Shown here one piece after another: positions 35,126-43,086 of a stretch of DNA of 64,000 bases (the stretch's first letter is position 1; each line of letters starts with the position of its first letter). Origin of the DNA: Nonlabens xylanidelens (lineage in GTDB: Bacteria > Bacteroidota > Bacteroidia > Flavobacteriales > Flavobacteriaceae); NCBI RefSeq assembly GCF_002934445.1, contig NZ_PTJE01000003.1, positions 372,001 to 436,000 of the forward strand. The letters run 5' to 3'. Position numbers and translations under genes: made by a program. The notes beneath the pieces were generated by a model. That model did not search any database. It was not told where the DNA came from and worked only from the letters and a program-made list of their open reading frames with translations.

Positions 35126-35989
35126 ATGAAAAGTCTATTCATAATTTTAAGCCTTTTAACTACCATTTTTTGCTTCTCACAAAGAACAATTACTGGGACG
35201 GTTAGCGATGTTAATGGAAAACCTATTCTTGGTTCCACCATTAAAGTGAAAGGAACATTCATTACAACTGTATCAGACCTTAGTGGTAAATACTCCATTG
35301 CTATTAATCAAAATGATTTTTTAGAATTTTCATTTTTTGGATATAAGACCAAGGAAATTAAGGTAGAAAATCAAGAGGTGATCAACATTAAACTTAAGGA
35401 GGATCCGGCTTTTATAAACGTTTACTTAGGAAGAGGAAGAGAACAAGATCTGAAATTAATCACAGGAATCAATTATGAAACTTATGGATTTCATTTTTCT
35501 AGTAAACGCAGAATAATACCTAGACCTTATTCTTTTGATTTTGGAGCACAATCTGGTTTTAATGGAAACTATAATTATAATTTAGGTTTAGAACGTAACA
35601 TAACTTTTAAAGATTACACTTCGATAGATCTAAAAGCCGCTTTTGAAACGGCAAATTTTAATGATAATCAGTATCATAGTTATAAAATAAGTCTGAGTAA
35701 ATTATTTAGTATTCTCTCAGCAACTAAGCATCAACAATTTAGCCTAATTAGTGGTTACATGAATTATGACGGGCGTTTTGATAGTAATCAAATAGGTTAC
35801 GGTTTAGGATTGAAAAGAGAAATGTGGAATTTAACCCTAAGTTCAAGTTTCATTTATTGGCAAGATTTCAATGAATTGAACGCCCAAATTGTTTACTACA
35901 TCAATAATTTTAATTTAAATATAGGCTACAAACACCTCGCCAGTTATGAAGAATTTCAACTAGGATTAGGGTATTCCTTCTATTTCTAA
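35126..35989 (+). CDS. Carboxypeptidase-regulatory-like domain protein with C-terminal barrel
   Basis: The 287-residue protein has a signal peptide (MKSLFIILSLLTTIFCFSQ). A CarboxypepD_reg-like beta-sandwich follows (RTITGTVSDVNGKPILGSTI through EVINIKLKE), the domain that precedes TonB-receptor plugs in Bacteroidota. No plug follows. The remaining 180 residues look like a small beta-barrel (YNYNLGLERNITFKDYT, YGLGLKREMWNLTLSSSF, FNLNIGYKHLASYEEFQLGLGYSFYF, ending in Phe). The function is unknown; an outer-membrane location is inferred. Its stop overlaps the convergent DUF1684 gene by 4 bases. Confidence 0.82.
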   Translation: MKSLFIILSLLTTIFCFSQRTITGTVSDVNGKPILGSTIKVKGTFITTVSDLSGKYSIAINQNDFLEFSFFGYKTKEIKVENQEVINIKLKEDPAFINVYLGRGREQDLKLITGINYETYGFHFSSKRRIIPRPYSFDFGAQSGFNGNYNYNLGLERNITFKDYTSIDLKAAFETANFNDNQYHSYKISLSKLFSILSATKHQQFSLISGYMNYDGRFDSNQIGYGLGLKREMWNLTLSSSFIYWQDFNELNAQIVYYINNFNLNIGYKHLASYEEFQLGLGYSFYF

Positions 35990-36597
35990 AACTTCCTAAA
36001 ACTCTTAAAACCTTTTTTAACACCTGCCGTTATTTCTAGCGGCAAATAATTCTCTGCAGAAGGAATTGGGCATGAAAACCGATTATTATATGCACAATAT
36101 GGATTATACGTATTATTGAAATTAAGAACTACTTTTTCACTTAATGGGGATCTCAATTCCATATAACGCCCAACGACATAAGAACCTTTATCGTTAGTCA
36201 TATCTGTAAAAAACACCGATAGGTAATTGTAGTACTCTGGATCATCTTTTAAACTAGGGCTAGATAAAACTAGTAATTTACATTTCTTCCCTTTTAAGGT
36301 AAAGTGTAAATAGCCATACTTTACATAAGAAGCAATGCGAGAGGTAGATGTTGCTAGCTTCACCTCTTCTGTATTATTTATTTTTTCAAATCGAGCTTCA
36401 ACAACAAATTCAGGATCAAAATCATAGAAATTCAAATAGCCGAAGGTTTTTCTTTCTTTGGCCGTTAACACATTATTCTCTCCCGACTTATATTCGGCAG
36501 ATAAATTCTTGCGGTAGTCTAATGATTCTTGCTCATAATCTTGCGCCGATAATCCTAAACTGAAAACTAATACTAAAAAAGTGAAAGTGATTTTCAT
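35986..36597 (-). CDS. DUF1684 domain-containing secreted protein
   Basis: I choose ATG 36597 (203 residues) because MKITFTFLVLVFSLGLSAQ then forms a proper signal peptide. The frame open to 36636 would overlap the preceding gene. The domain is DUF1684: YRKNLSAEYKSGENNVLT, KTFGYLNFYDFDPEF, and the strongly conserved end NNTYNPYCAYNNRFSCPIP followed by ENYLPLEITAGVK. Its biochemical function is not established. It is translationally close to the small membrane protein gene (8-base gap). Confidence 0.9.
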   Translation of the reverse strand: MKITFTFLVLVFSLGLSAQDYEQESLDYRKNLSAEYKSGENNVLTAKERKTFGYLNFYDFDPEFVVEARFEKINNTEEVKLATSTSRIASYVKYGYLHFTLKGKKCKLLVLSSPSLKDDPEYYNYLSVFFTDMTNDKGSYVVGRYMELRSPLSEKVVLNFNNTYNPYCAYNNRFSCPIPSAENYLPLEITAGVKKGFKSFRKF

Positions 36598-36605
36598 AAG
36601 ATCAT

Positions 36606-36947
36606 TTAATAAAATGGTGTCGCACTTATATTCCAAATATACTCTGCTATTTCATTATAATAAAATCGAGACAGCGTGACGATTAATGCAGCAATAACCG
36701 TTACTACCCAATGGTAGTTTTTAAATAAAACGCTGGCGCCGGTTAGTATCAATACTATCAAATGAATAGCCGCCATTAAATAAAGTGGATAATAAGCATT
36801 TGATGGAGCAAGTGGATTATCCCACACCGGATTTGTAAAAATTTGTCCAATAACCACGCATAAATAAAAAGCAGCATAAATAGCAATCACTTTAGTTACA
36901 GTCGCGATACTCTTACTATTCCATATAGGCGGTCTTGTTTCTTCCAA
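36606..36947 (-). CDS. Small membrane protein, unknown
   Basis: The 113-residue protein has three likely membrane segments (about 16-36, 52-72 and 76-95). The frame is closed by a TAG two codons before a TTG at 36947, and the next Met is residue 54. Translation therefore seems to start at TTG, giving MEETRPPIWNSKSIATVTKV. I do not recognise a family. It lies between an amidase gene and the DUF1684 gene on the same strand. Confidence 0.7.
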   Translation of the reverse strand: MEETRPPIWNSKSIATVTKVIAIYAAFYLCVVIGQIFTNPVWDNPLAPSNAYYPLYLMAAIHLIVLILTGASVLFKNYHWVVTVIAALIVTLSRFYYNEIAEYIWNISATPFY

Positions 36948-36982
36948 TTTCTATGCTGTTATAAATTCTTAAAATGTATGTC

Positions 36983-38581
36983 CTAATTTTTATAATCTTG
37001 TGGCATGACTCTATGATGAGTCATTTTCTCATAAGCGGCAGCCCAATTAAAAAGTAGCCTGTCTTCTTCATTAGGTGCTATAAAAGTAAGTCCATAAGGT
37101 TCTCCTTTGTCGTCATAACCCATAGGAACTGTCATCGCTGGAAAAAAAGCAACAGCAGCGGTACCTGCGGTGTAATTATTAATAGATATAAAACCACTCA
37201 AATCATGAGTCTTTATAAGTTTATCAAAATATTCTTGAGCTCTAGCCGTCATAGCGGTCTTAAATTCCCAAAACTCTCCATCTGTTATACTAGGCTCGTC
37301 AATAATACCCTGGAATAAACTTTGCCCATAAGGCATAGATCGTATCGAGTCTTTTTTATTTAGATCCATAACCGTATTCACATCCCAACCGCGATACTTA
37401 GAATTAGACTGACCTGCAAAATAAGCAGGAAGATCTCTCTTCATATCGGCATTAAGCAATTTTAAGAAACCATCTAATTGCGGTCTTGTATCATTTAACT
37501 CTATAAGCACCGCACCAGCTTTTTCTAGATCTAACAATGCTTGTGCATATAAAGGATTCTCTCTGAAAGAGGCCCATACTCCAAAACGCACACCTTTTAC
37601 AGTTGCATTTTCTAAGTTATGAGCACCAGATCTCTCTATTAATTCAAAAGGCACACCTAGTGCTTGAGATAAAATAGCATTATCTATAACATTTTTAGTC
37701 ATAGGTCCTGCGGTATCTAAATAACTAGAAATAGGCACAATTCCAGAACCACTAAAAGTCCCTGTAGAAGGCTTATAACCTACAACACTATTTTGAGACG
37801 ATGGTGACAATATCGACCCAGAAGTCTCTGTACCAATAGCAGCAACAGCAAAATTTGCAGCAACTGCAACACCACTACCACTACTAGAACCACCTGTATC
37901 TAGCGATCTTCTTCCGTATGGGTTTAAAGTCTGTCCACCTACTGCACTATAGCCACTAGGACAGTCCCCACAGAAAAAGTAAGCCCACTCACTTAAATTA
38001 GCTTTACCTAAAATAACAGCACCTTCTTGTCTCAGGTTATTAACAATTTTAGCATTTTGAGAAGTTTGATTACCTATCAACACAGCTGCACCAGCCGTGG
38101 TAGGCATATCTATTGTATTGATATTATCCTTGAGTAACAGAGGCATACCTCTCAAAGTATGGTAAACTATATCTGCACCATCTTCCTTTAGGAAAGCAAG
38201 GTCTTTGTCGGCTGCATCTGCTTGCTTTAAGACATTAGGATTGATGCTGATTACTGCATTAAGTGATTTTGAATTTTCTCTATCGTACTTATAAATTCTT
38301 TTTAGATAAAAAAGAGTAAGATCACGATAAGAAAGTTGCCCACTAGCAATGGCTTCTTGAATTTCTGGAATGCTCTTCTCTAGAATTAGATCTTTTAAGT
38401 TTCCGCTTTCGCGAAAGCTAACCACCTCATCTAGCAAATCGCCAAAAATCTGATCTTTTACCAGGTACTTAGAATCTATTACTTTAAATTCTCTAAAATC
38501 TTTACTTGATGATTTAACACCTGTATCTGAAGATTTACATGCTAAAAAAAGCAGCGGTAAGAAGTATAAAATTTTTCTCAT
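36983..38581 (-). CDS. Amidase signature family lipoprotein
   Basis: The 532-residue protein begins [19 protein letters not shown], a lipoprotein signal with Cys 15, so it is probably periplasmic and membrane-anchored. The amidase signature is complete. [12 protein letters not shown] has the catalytic Lys, and [20 protein letters not shown] carries the glycine/serine-rich loop with the cis-Ser, followed by GTETSGSI with the nucleophile Ser. Such enzymes hydrolyse small amides; GatA is excluded by the signal peptide and by the absence of gatB/gatC. A palindrome copy encodes FRES near residue 56, before the catalytic domain. Confidence 0.92.
   Translation of the reverse strand: MRKILYFLPLLFLACKSSDTGVKSSSKDFREFKVIDSKYLVKDQIFGDLLDEVVSFRESGNLKDLILEKSIPEIQEAIASGQLSYRDLTLFYLKRIYKYDRENSKSLNAVISINPNVLKQADAADKDLAFLKEDGADIVYHTLRGMPLLLKDNINTIDMPTTAGAAVLIGNQTSQNAKIVNNLRQEGAVILGKANLSEWAYFFCGDCPSGYSAVGGQTLNPYGRRSLDTGGSSSGSGVAVAANFAVAAIGTETSGSILSPSSQNSVVGYKPSTGTFSGSGIVPISSYLDTAGPMTKNVIDNAILSQALGVPFELIERSGAHNLENATVKGVRFGVWASFRENPLYAQALLDLEKAGAVLIELNDTRPQLDGFLKLLNADMKRDLPAYFAGQSNSKYRGWDVNTVMDLNKKDSIRSMPYGQSLFQGIIDEPSITDGEFWEFKTAMTARAQEYFDKLIKTHDLSGFISINNYTAGTAAVAFFPAMTVPMGYDDKGEPYGLTFIAPNEEDRLLFNWAAAYEKMTHHRVMPQDYKN
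38404..38418. repeat. Palindrome copy 8 (15 of 16 bases)
   Basis: CGCTTTCGCGAAAGC then T, in the amidase gene; encodes FRES. Confidence 0.95.
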
Positions 38582-38597
38582 TTGGTAATTTTGTATA

Positions 38598-38640
38598 AAA
38601 ATAAAACTCTCGCAGATATAATTAACTATCTACGAGAGTT
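38598..38640 (-). terminator. Probable terminator of ftsY
   Basis: AACTCTCG and CGAGAGTT flank a longer stem (one mismatch) reaching AGATA/TATCT, with a T-rich stretch after it on the minus strand. It lies between the ftsY stop and the amidase start. Confidence 0.7.
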
Positions 38641-38663
38641 CTAAATATATGTTTTAATGTATT

Positions 38664-39617
38664 CTAATTGAAGAAACTGTCTACAAATTCTACTTTATTA
38701 AAAACCTGTAAATCTTCTACTCCTTCTCCCACACCTATATAACGTACAGGAATTTGAAATTGGTCAGAAATACCGATCACTACACCACCCTTTGCAGTAC
38801 CATCCAGTTTTGTAACCGCAAGACTACTTACTTCGGTAGTAGCTGTAAATTGTTTTGCTTGTTCAAAAGCATTTTGCCCTGTAGATCCATCTAGCACTAA
38901 CATAACGTCATGTGGTGCGTTAGGTATTATTTTTTGCATTACTCGCTTTACTTTAGAAAGCTCGTTCATCAGGTTGATTTTGTTATGCAAACGACCTGCG
39001 GTATCAAGAAGTACAACGTCTGCATTTTGAGCTACCGCACTTTGTAAAGTATCAAAAGCAACACTAGCAGGGTCACTGCCCATATCTTGCTTAACGATTT
39101 CTACACCTACACGTTGCGCCCATATATCTAGTTGATCTACTGCCGCGGCTCTAAAAGTATCTCCTGCACCTAATACAACTTTTTTACCAGCCTTTTTAAG
39201 TTGATAAGCCAGCTTACCTATGGTAGTCGTTTTACCAACACCGTTAACACCTACTATCATTATTACATAAGGACCGTCAGTTTCTGGAATAGTAAATTCT
39301 GTAGCATCGCCATGATTTACTTCACTCATTAATCCTGCAATCTCTTCACGCAATATACCATCTAGCTCTGACGTACCTAAGTACTTATCTCTTGCTACAC
39401 GTGCTTCTATGCGATCTATAATTTTTACCGTAGTAGCTACTCCTACATCACTAGAGATCAACACGTCCTCGAGATCATCGAGAACATCTGTATCTACAGT
39501 AGACTTTCCAGCTACGGCTTTACCTAATTTATCAAAAAAGCTGGTTTTAGACTTCTCCAGCCCTTTATCTAGGGTTTCTTTTTTTTCTTTAGAAAATATT
39601 TTTTTGAAAAAACTCAT
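38664..39617 (-). CDS. ftsY: Signal recognition particle receptor FtsY
   Basis: The 317-residue GTPase docks SRP-ribosome complexes at the inner membrane. It has the N-domain (TSFFDKLGKAVAGKSTVD, then DDLEDVLISSDVGVAT) and the G-domain motifs MIVGVNGVGKTTTIGKLA, GAGDTFRAAAVDQL, VLLDTAGRLHNK, TKLDGTAKGG and the closing RYIGVGEGVEDLQVF. The acidic A-domain is short, as is usual in this phylum. In many relatives rpmB-rpmG-DUF4295-ftsY are packed closely; here about 600 empty bases separate DUF4295 from ftsY. Confidence 0.97.
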   Translation of the reverse strand: MSFFKKIFSKEKKETLDKGLEKSKTSFFDKLGKAVAGKSTVDTDVLDDLEDVLISSDVGVATTVKIIDRIEARVARDKYLGTSELDGILREEIAGLMSEVNHGDATEFTIPETDGPYVIMIVGVNGVGKTTTIGKLAYQLKKAGKKVVLGAGDTFRAAAVDQLDIWAQRVGVEIVKQDMGSDPASVAFDTLQSAVAQNADVVLLDTAGRLHNKINLMNELSKVKRVMQKIIPNAPHDVMLVLDGSTGQNAFEQAKQFTATTEVSSLAVTKLDGTAKGGVVIGISDQFQIPVRYIGVGEGVEDLQVFNKVEFVDSFFN

Positions 39618-39636
39618 GGTTTGTTTAAAAGTGATA

Positions 39637-39644
39637 CAAAAATA
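39637..39644 (-). promoter_or_regulatory. TAnnTTTG box upstream of ftsY
   Basis: TATTTTTG on the minus strand ends 20 bases before the ftsY ATG. No convincing -33 element is seen. A separate promoter would be expected because a terminator stands between DUF4295 and ftsY. Confidence 0.4.
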
Positions 39645-40030
39645 GGAAAGTTAATTGCAATAACGACTATCGATATGATTAAAGGATGGTTATAAGTAAA
39701 TGAATGATTGATTTACAACCAGACAAGCCTATTTCAACACACTAACTGAACGAAAAATATGAATCTATCTAATATTGCTGGACGCACACAAGTAACTATG
39801 ATAACAAATGTTAAAATTAAGACTTGAAATTATTAGCCTAAAAAAAATATTAGATTCTTTTAAATAAGCACGAGAGCATATAATCCATTATTTCATAAAA
39901 TAGAAGTAAAAATAAAAATACATGTAATTGCTGCTTTTGTAATTTACAGCTAGAGCTAAGAATACTCTATAACGTAGAAAAAGTCAACATTTAATTATAA
40001 AATTAATTTTACATTTAAATGAAGAGATAG
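39645..40030. other. AT-rich non-coding stretch between ftsY and DUF4295
   Basis: I find no convincing coding frame, tRNA or repeat here on either strand. The sequence is strongly AT-rich with scattered stops. It could be decayed DNA, or carry only the ftsY promoter at its left end. It continues into two terminator-like hairpins at 40031-40196. Confidence 0.6.
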
Positions 40031-40060
40031 AAAATAAAAAAAACACCATAAACATGGTGC
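40031..40060 (-). terminator. Second terminator-like hairpin downstream of DUF4295
   Basis: CACCAT / ATGGTG with a 4-base loop is followed, on the minus strand, by a run of eight T (40043-40036). It lies about 105 bases beyond the first terminator, with no gene between. Confidence 0.55.
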
Positions 40061-40162
40061 TGCAAAATACTTTAAAGAATGAAGTGTCTTACAAATAATG
40101 CCCTAATAGTGTATCAAATCTTAATGAGTAAGAATAGACTTTAAAACTAATAGGGATATAAT

Positions 40163-40196
40163 AAAAAAACGTCTTACTTTTCAGCAAGACGTTTTT
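40163..40196 (-). terminator. Terminator of the rpmB-rpmG-DUF4295 operon
   Basis: The stem AAAAACGTCTT / AAGACGTTTTT has a 10-base loop and a T-tract on the minus strand. It lies about 18 bases after the DUF4295 stop. Confidence 0.85.
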
Positions 40197-40213
40197 ACGT
40201 TTTAATAACCAAC

Positions 40214-40366
40214 TTATTTCTTATTCAAGAAATCGTTTACTAAATCTGGCGCCATAATAGCACTTACAAATGTATAAGCTCCTGTTTTAGGAGATTTTAC
40301 CATTTTGATTGCTTTCGTTAATCTTACATTTCCCGTTTGTAGGGATGCGATGGATTTCTTTGCCAT
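40214..40366 (-). CDS. DUF4295 family protein
   Basis: This 50-residue protein reads MAKKSIASLQTGNVRLTKAI, continues with a KMVKSPKTGAYTFVSAIMAP segment and ends in NKK. That is the DUF4295 pattern found only in Bacteroidota, almost always just after rpmG. It is small and basic and may be a ribosome-associated protein, but no function is established. It starts 8 bases after the rpmG stop and is followed by a terminator. Confidence 0.92.
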   Translation of the reverse strand: MAKKSIASLQTGNVRLTKAIKMVKSPKTGAYTFVSAIMAPDLVNDFLNKK

Positions 40367-40374
40367 GTCTTAAA

Positions 40375-40560
40375 TTATTTAATTTCTTTATGAACAGTCA
40401 TACGCTTCAAAACCGGATTGAATTTTTTAATTTCAAGACGATCTGGCGTGTTCTTCTTATTCTTTGTCGTGATGTAACGAGACATACCTGGCATTCCAGA
40501 TTCTTTGTGCTCTGTACATTGTAGAATCACTTGAATTCTATTTCCTTTACTTTTTGCCAT
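40375..40560 (-). CDS. rpmG: 50S ribosomal protein L33
   Basis: The 61-residue protein has the L33 pattern: [53 protein letters not shown]. Only one of the four zinc-binding cysteines of zinc-type L33 is present, so it is the zinc-independent form. It lies 20 bases after rpmB, the common order. Confidence 0.97.
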   Translation of the reverse strand: MAKSKGNRIQVILQCTEHKESGMPGMSRYITTKNKKNTPDRLEIKKFNPVLKRMTVHKEIK

Positions 40561-40580
40561 CTTATATAACTTTTATAAAA

Positions 40581-40820
40581 CTACTTAGTATAAAGACCCT
40601 TAGCACGGGCTTCTTTAATTACTTGAGTAATTCCTTTCTTGTTGATGTTTTTTATTGCTCTAGTAGACACTTTTAAAGTGATCCACTTATCTTCTTCAGG
40701 TAGATAGAATTTCTTCTTGAAAAGGTTAACGTTGAATCTACGCTTAGTTTTATTCATAGCGTGAGAAACGTTGTTCCCAGTCATCGCTCTTTTACCAGTA
40801 AGTTCACAAACTCGAGACAT
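40581..40820 (-). CDS. rpmB: 50S ribosomal protein L28
   Basis: The 79-residue protein starts MSRVCELTGKRAMTGNNVSH, the L28 signature, and ends in a lysine-rich helix (TQVIKEARAKGLYTK). It leads the rpmB-rpmG-DUF4295 unit, 59 bases downstream of cinA. Confidence 0.97.
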   Translation of the reverse strand: MSRVCELTGKRAMTGNNVSHAMNKTKRRFNVNLFKKKFYLPEEDKWITLKVSTRAIKNINKKGITQVIKEARAKGLYTK

Positions 40821-40879
40821 GATTATTGTTGTTTAAAATCGGAATGCAAAATAACGATATATTATTCGATCTCACAAGT

Positions 40880-42136
40880 CTATTGACCACCCTTTTTCAA
40901 TAATTCTTTTTGAAGCAATTCAAACGCCTTATTTACCGTCTTCTGAATCACTCTTTCTCGATGATTTCCCATCATGAATTTTAACGCAAAACTCTCATCC
41001 TCTGTAGCTATACCAATGTATACAGTCCCTACCGGAGCATCGCTATCACCCTTTGAGGGACCAGCATTACCTGTGGTCGCAATAGCATAATTTGATTCAA
41101 ATTTTTTCTTTGCAGCCACAGCCATCGCCTCTGCAACTTCATGACTTACTACCGAGTATTTATCTATTAACGTCTCGTCGATGCCTAAGATGTCCACTTT
41201 GGACGCTGTAGCATAAGTTATCGTGCTTCCTTTAAAAAATTGTGAAGCTCCAGGAATTTCGGTGATTAAATTTGCGATTTTACCGCCGGTACAACTCTCT
41301 GCAGTTGCTAGACTTTTATTCTGTTCTTTAAATAAACGACTCACCTGATCTACTAGACCTTCTTCATTACTTTCTCCCACAATAATATCTGGAATAAGTA
41401 AGTACAATTCTTTTATTTGATCATCTACACTTTTAAGAATGTGACCTTTATCCATTCCCTTACTACTCAACCTTAAACGGACTGTACCTAAACTAGGCAA
41501 GTAAGCTAACTTGATAGATGCTGGTAAATTATTCTGCCAATCTTCTAATCGAGTAGCTATGGTACTTTCTCCCTGTCCAGCCGTTAAAATAGTCCTGTGG
41601 TGTATAAATGGCAATCCCGGCATTGCTTTTAACCTAGGTAAAACTCCTGACAACATGATCTCCTTCATCTCAAAAGGAACTCCTGGCATAGATATAAATA
41701 TAACACCGTTATTCTCAAACCACATTCCTGGTGCCGTACCAAAATCGTTTTTAATAATCTGAGCCTGAGAAGGTACAAGAGCCTGATCTTTATTCATATC
41801 TACCATAGCATCTTTTACATATTTTGCAAATAATTGCGTCACATGATCTAGAACATCTTGATTAAGAACAAGAGTATCATTTGTATACTCACAGATTGTT
41901 TTCTTGGTTATATCATCTTTTGTAGGACCTAAACCACCAGTCATGAGCACGATGTCAGATTGGGATTCCGCTTTCGCGAAAGCGGACAAAATATGCTCTC
42001 TATTATCACTTATAGAAATAATCTCATACACATCTACTCCTATTTTATTGAGTTCTTGAGCCATCCATTCTGAATTAGTATCCACAATCTGACCGATGAG
42101 AATCTCATCACCTATAGTTATAATAGTCGCTTTCAT
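40880..42136 (-). CDS. cinA: CinA family protein (nicotinamide-nucleotide amidase/ADP-ribose pyrophosphatase type)
   Basis: The 418-residue protein has the two CinA parts. The N-terminal MoaB-like domain shows TIITIGDEILIGQIVDTNS, VLMTGGLGPTKDDITKK and FISMPGVPFEMKEIM. The C-terminal CinA domain, from about residue 265, shows SLATAESCTGGKIANLIT, YATASKVDILGI and ATTGNAGPSKGDSDAPVGTVYI, typical of PncC-type nicotinamide mononucleotide deamidases. It is expected to act in pyridine-nucleotide salvage and was first noted in competence operons. Its ATG directly abuts the Hpt stop. A palindrome copy encodes AFAKA near residue 51. Confidence 0.95.
   Translation of the reverse strand: MKATIITIGDEILIGQIVDTNSEWMAQELNKIGVDVYEIISISDNREHILSAFAKAESQSDIVLMTGGLGPTKDDITKKTICEYTNDTLVLNQDVLDHVTQLFAKYVKDAMVDMNKDQALVPSQAQIIKNDFGTAPGMWFENNGVIFISMPGVPFEMKEIMLSGVLPRLKAMPGLPFIHHRTILTAGQGESTIATRLEDWQNNLPASIKLAYLPSLGTVRLRLSSKGMDKGHILKSVDDQIKELYLLIPDIIVGESNEEGLVDQVSRLFKEQNKSLATAESCTGGKIANLITEIPGASQFFKGSTITYATASKVDILGIDETLIDKYSVVSHEVAEAMAVAAKKKFESNYAIATTGNAGPSKGDSDAPVGTVYIGIATEDESFALKFMMGNHRERVIQKTVNKAFELLQKELLKKGGQ
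41969..41984. repeat. Palindrome copy 9, full 16 bases
   Basis: CGCTTTCGCGAAAGCG, extended to 18 bases by C/G, in cinA; encodes AFAKA. Confidence 0.95.
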
Positions 42137-42472
42137 TTAGAAATCTCTTTTGAGCTGGATTAATATTTCGCTTAAATTTTGATTAAGACGCAGGAAATCT
42201 TCTTTAATATTTAATTCTACATCGCTTTTACCCCACAATTCTAAGGCTGCAGCATGTCTAAAGGACTCTATACCGAATAATTCTAGAGTCGGTTTTATCC
42301 TGTGAGCATAACGATGTACCCCAGCACGATCTTGCTCACTTACAGCTACTGCAAGACGTTCTAGATCGCGAGGTATATCTTTTATAAATGTATGCACCAT
42401 GAGTTTAACAAAATCGCTGTCATTATCTGACATAGCTATAACGTTTGTTAAGTCGTAGGATACTTGTTTCAT
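42137..42472 (-). CDS. Histidine phosphotransfer (Hpt) domain protein
   Basis: The 111-residue protein is a single Hpt-like helical bundle. VHRYAHRIKPTLELFG has the phospho-acceptor candidate H57 in the H-x-[IL]-K pattern (the usual Gly after Lys is Pro 61). The first helix region SDFVKLMVHTFIKDIPRDLE fits the family. Such proteins relay phosphate between hybrid sensor kinases and response regulators. No kinase or regulator is encoded nearby, so the partner lies elsewhere. It overlaps the FAH gene by 4 bases and abuts cinA, so expression is tied to metabolic genes. Confidence 0.87.
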   Translation of the reverse strand: MKQVSYDLTNVIAMSDNDSDFVKLMVHTFIKDIPRDLERLAVAVSEQDRAGVHRYAHRIKPTLELFGIESFRHAAALELWGKSDVELNIKEDFLRLNQNLSEILIQLKRDF

Positions 42473-43083
42473 TTCACTTTAATATCAAACATCTCCTTAC
42501 CGTGAAGAACACCTTTCAAGACGTCATTTTCTCTCACTTTTGAAACGCCGGCTGGAGTTCCTGTAAAGATCAAATCACCTATTTTAAGTGTAAAATATTG
42601 AGATACGTAAGCTATAATCTCATCGATTTTCCACAACATATGTGAGGAATTTCCATCTTGTTGCAACTGTCCGTTTTTAAACAATTGAAAATCGAGGTTA
42701 TCCATTTCTGGAAGCTCTTTTTTATTTACAAACTCTCTAGAGACTACTGCTGCTCCGTCAAAAGCTTTTGCTTTTTCCCATGGCAGCCCTTTCCCTTTAA
42801 GTTTTTGTTGCACATCTCTAGCAGTAAAATCTATTCCTAAACCTATTTCTTCATAGTATTTATGAGCAAATTTTTGATCTATATGCTTCCCTATACGATT
42901 GATTTTCACAATAATCTCTACCTCATGGTGCACGTCATCTGTCCATGGTGGTATAAAAAACGGTTGTTTATGTAATAATATAGAAGTGTCTGGCTTTAAA
43001 AAAACGACAGGTTCTTCTGGACGCTCGTTTGCTAGTTCTTCTATATGATCTGTATAATTACGACCTATGCATATAATCTTCAT
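42469..43083 (-). CDS. Fumarylacetoacetate hydrolase family protein
   Basis: The 204-residue protein has the FAH fold: KIICIGRNYTDHIEEL, PVVFLKPDTSILL, VHHEVEIIVKI with the metal-binding H-x-E-x-E, GIDFTARDVQQ, and GDLIFTGTPAGVSKV. Small members act as acylpyruvases or oxaloacetate decarboxylases or tautomerases; which one cannot be said. It starts 3 bases after the guaB stop and overlaps the Hpt gene by 4 bases. Confidence 0.93.
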   Translation of the reverse strand: MKIICIGRNYTDHIEELANERPEEPVVFLKPDTSILLHKQPFFIPPWTDDVHHEVEIIVKINRIGKHIDQKFAHKYYEEIGLGIDFTARDVQQKLKGKGLPWEKAKAFDGAAVVSREFVNKKELPEMDNLDFQLFKNGQLQQDGNSSHMLWKIDEIIAYVSQYFTLKIGDLIFTGTPAGVSKVRENDVLKGVLHGKEMFDIKVK

Positions 43084-43086
43084 ATA

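Noticed and set aside
36983-38581. Amidase as GatA of the tRNA amidotransferase
   Set aside because: It has a lipoprotein signal peptide, and gatB/gatC are absent.
40309-40524. Plus-strand frame over DUF4295 and rpmG
   Set aside because: Antisense to ribosomal protein genes.
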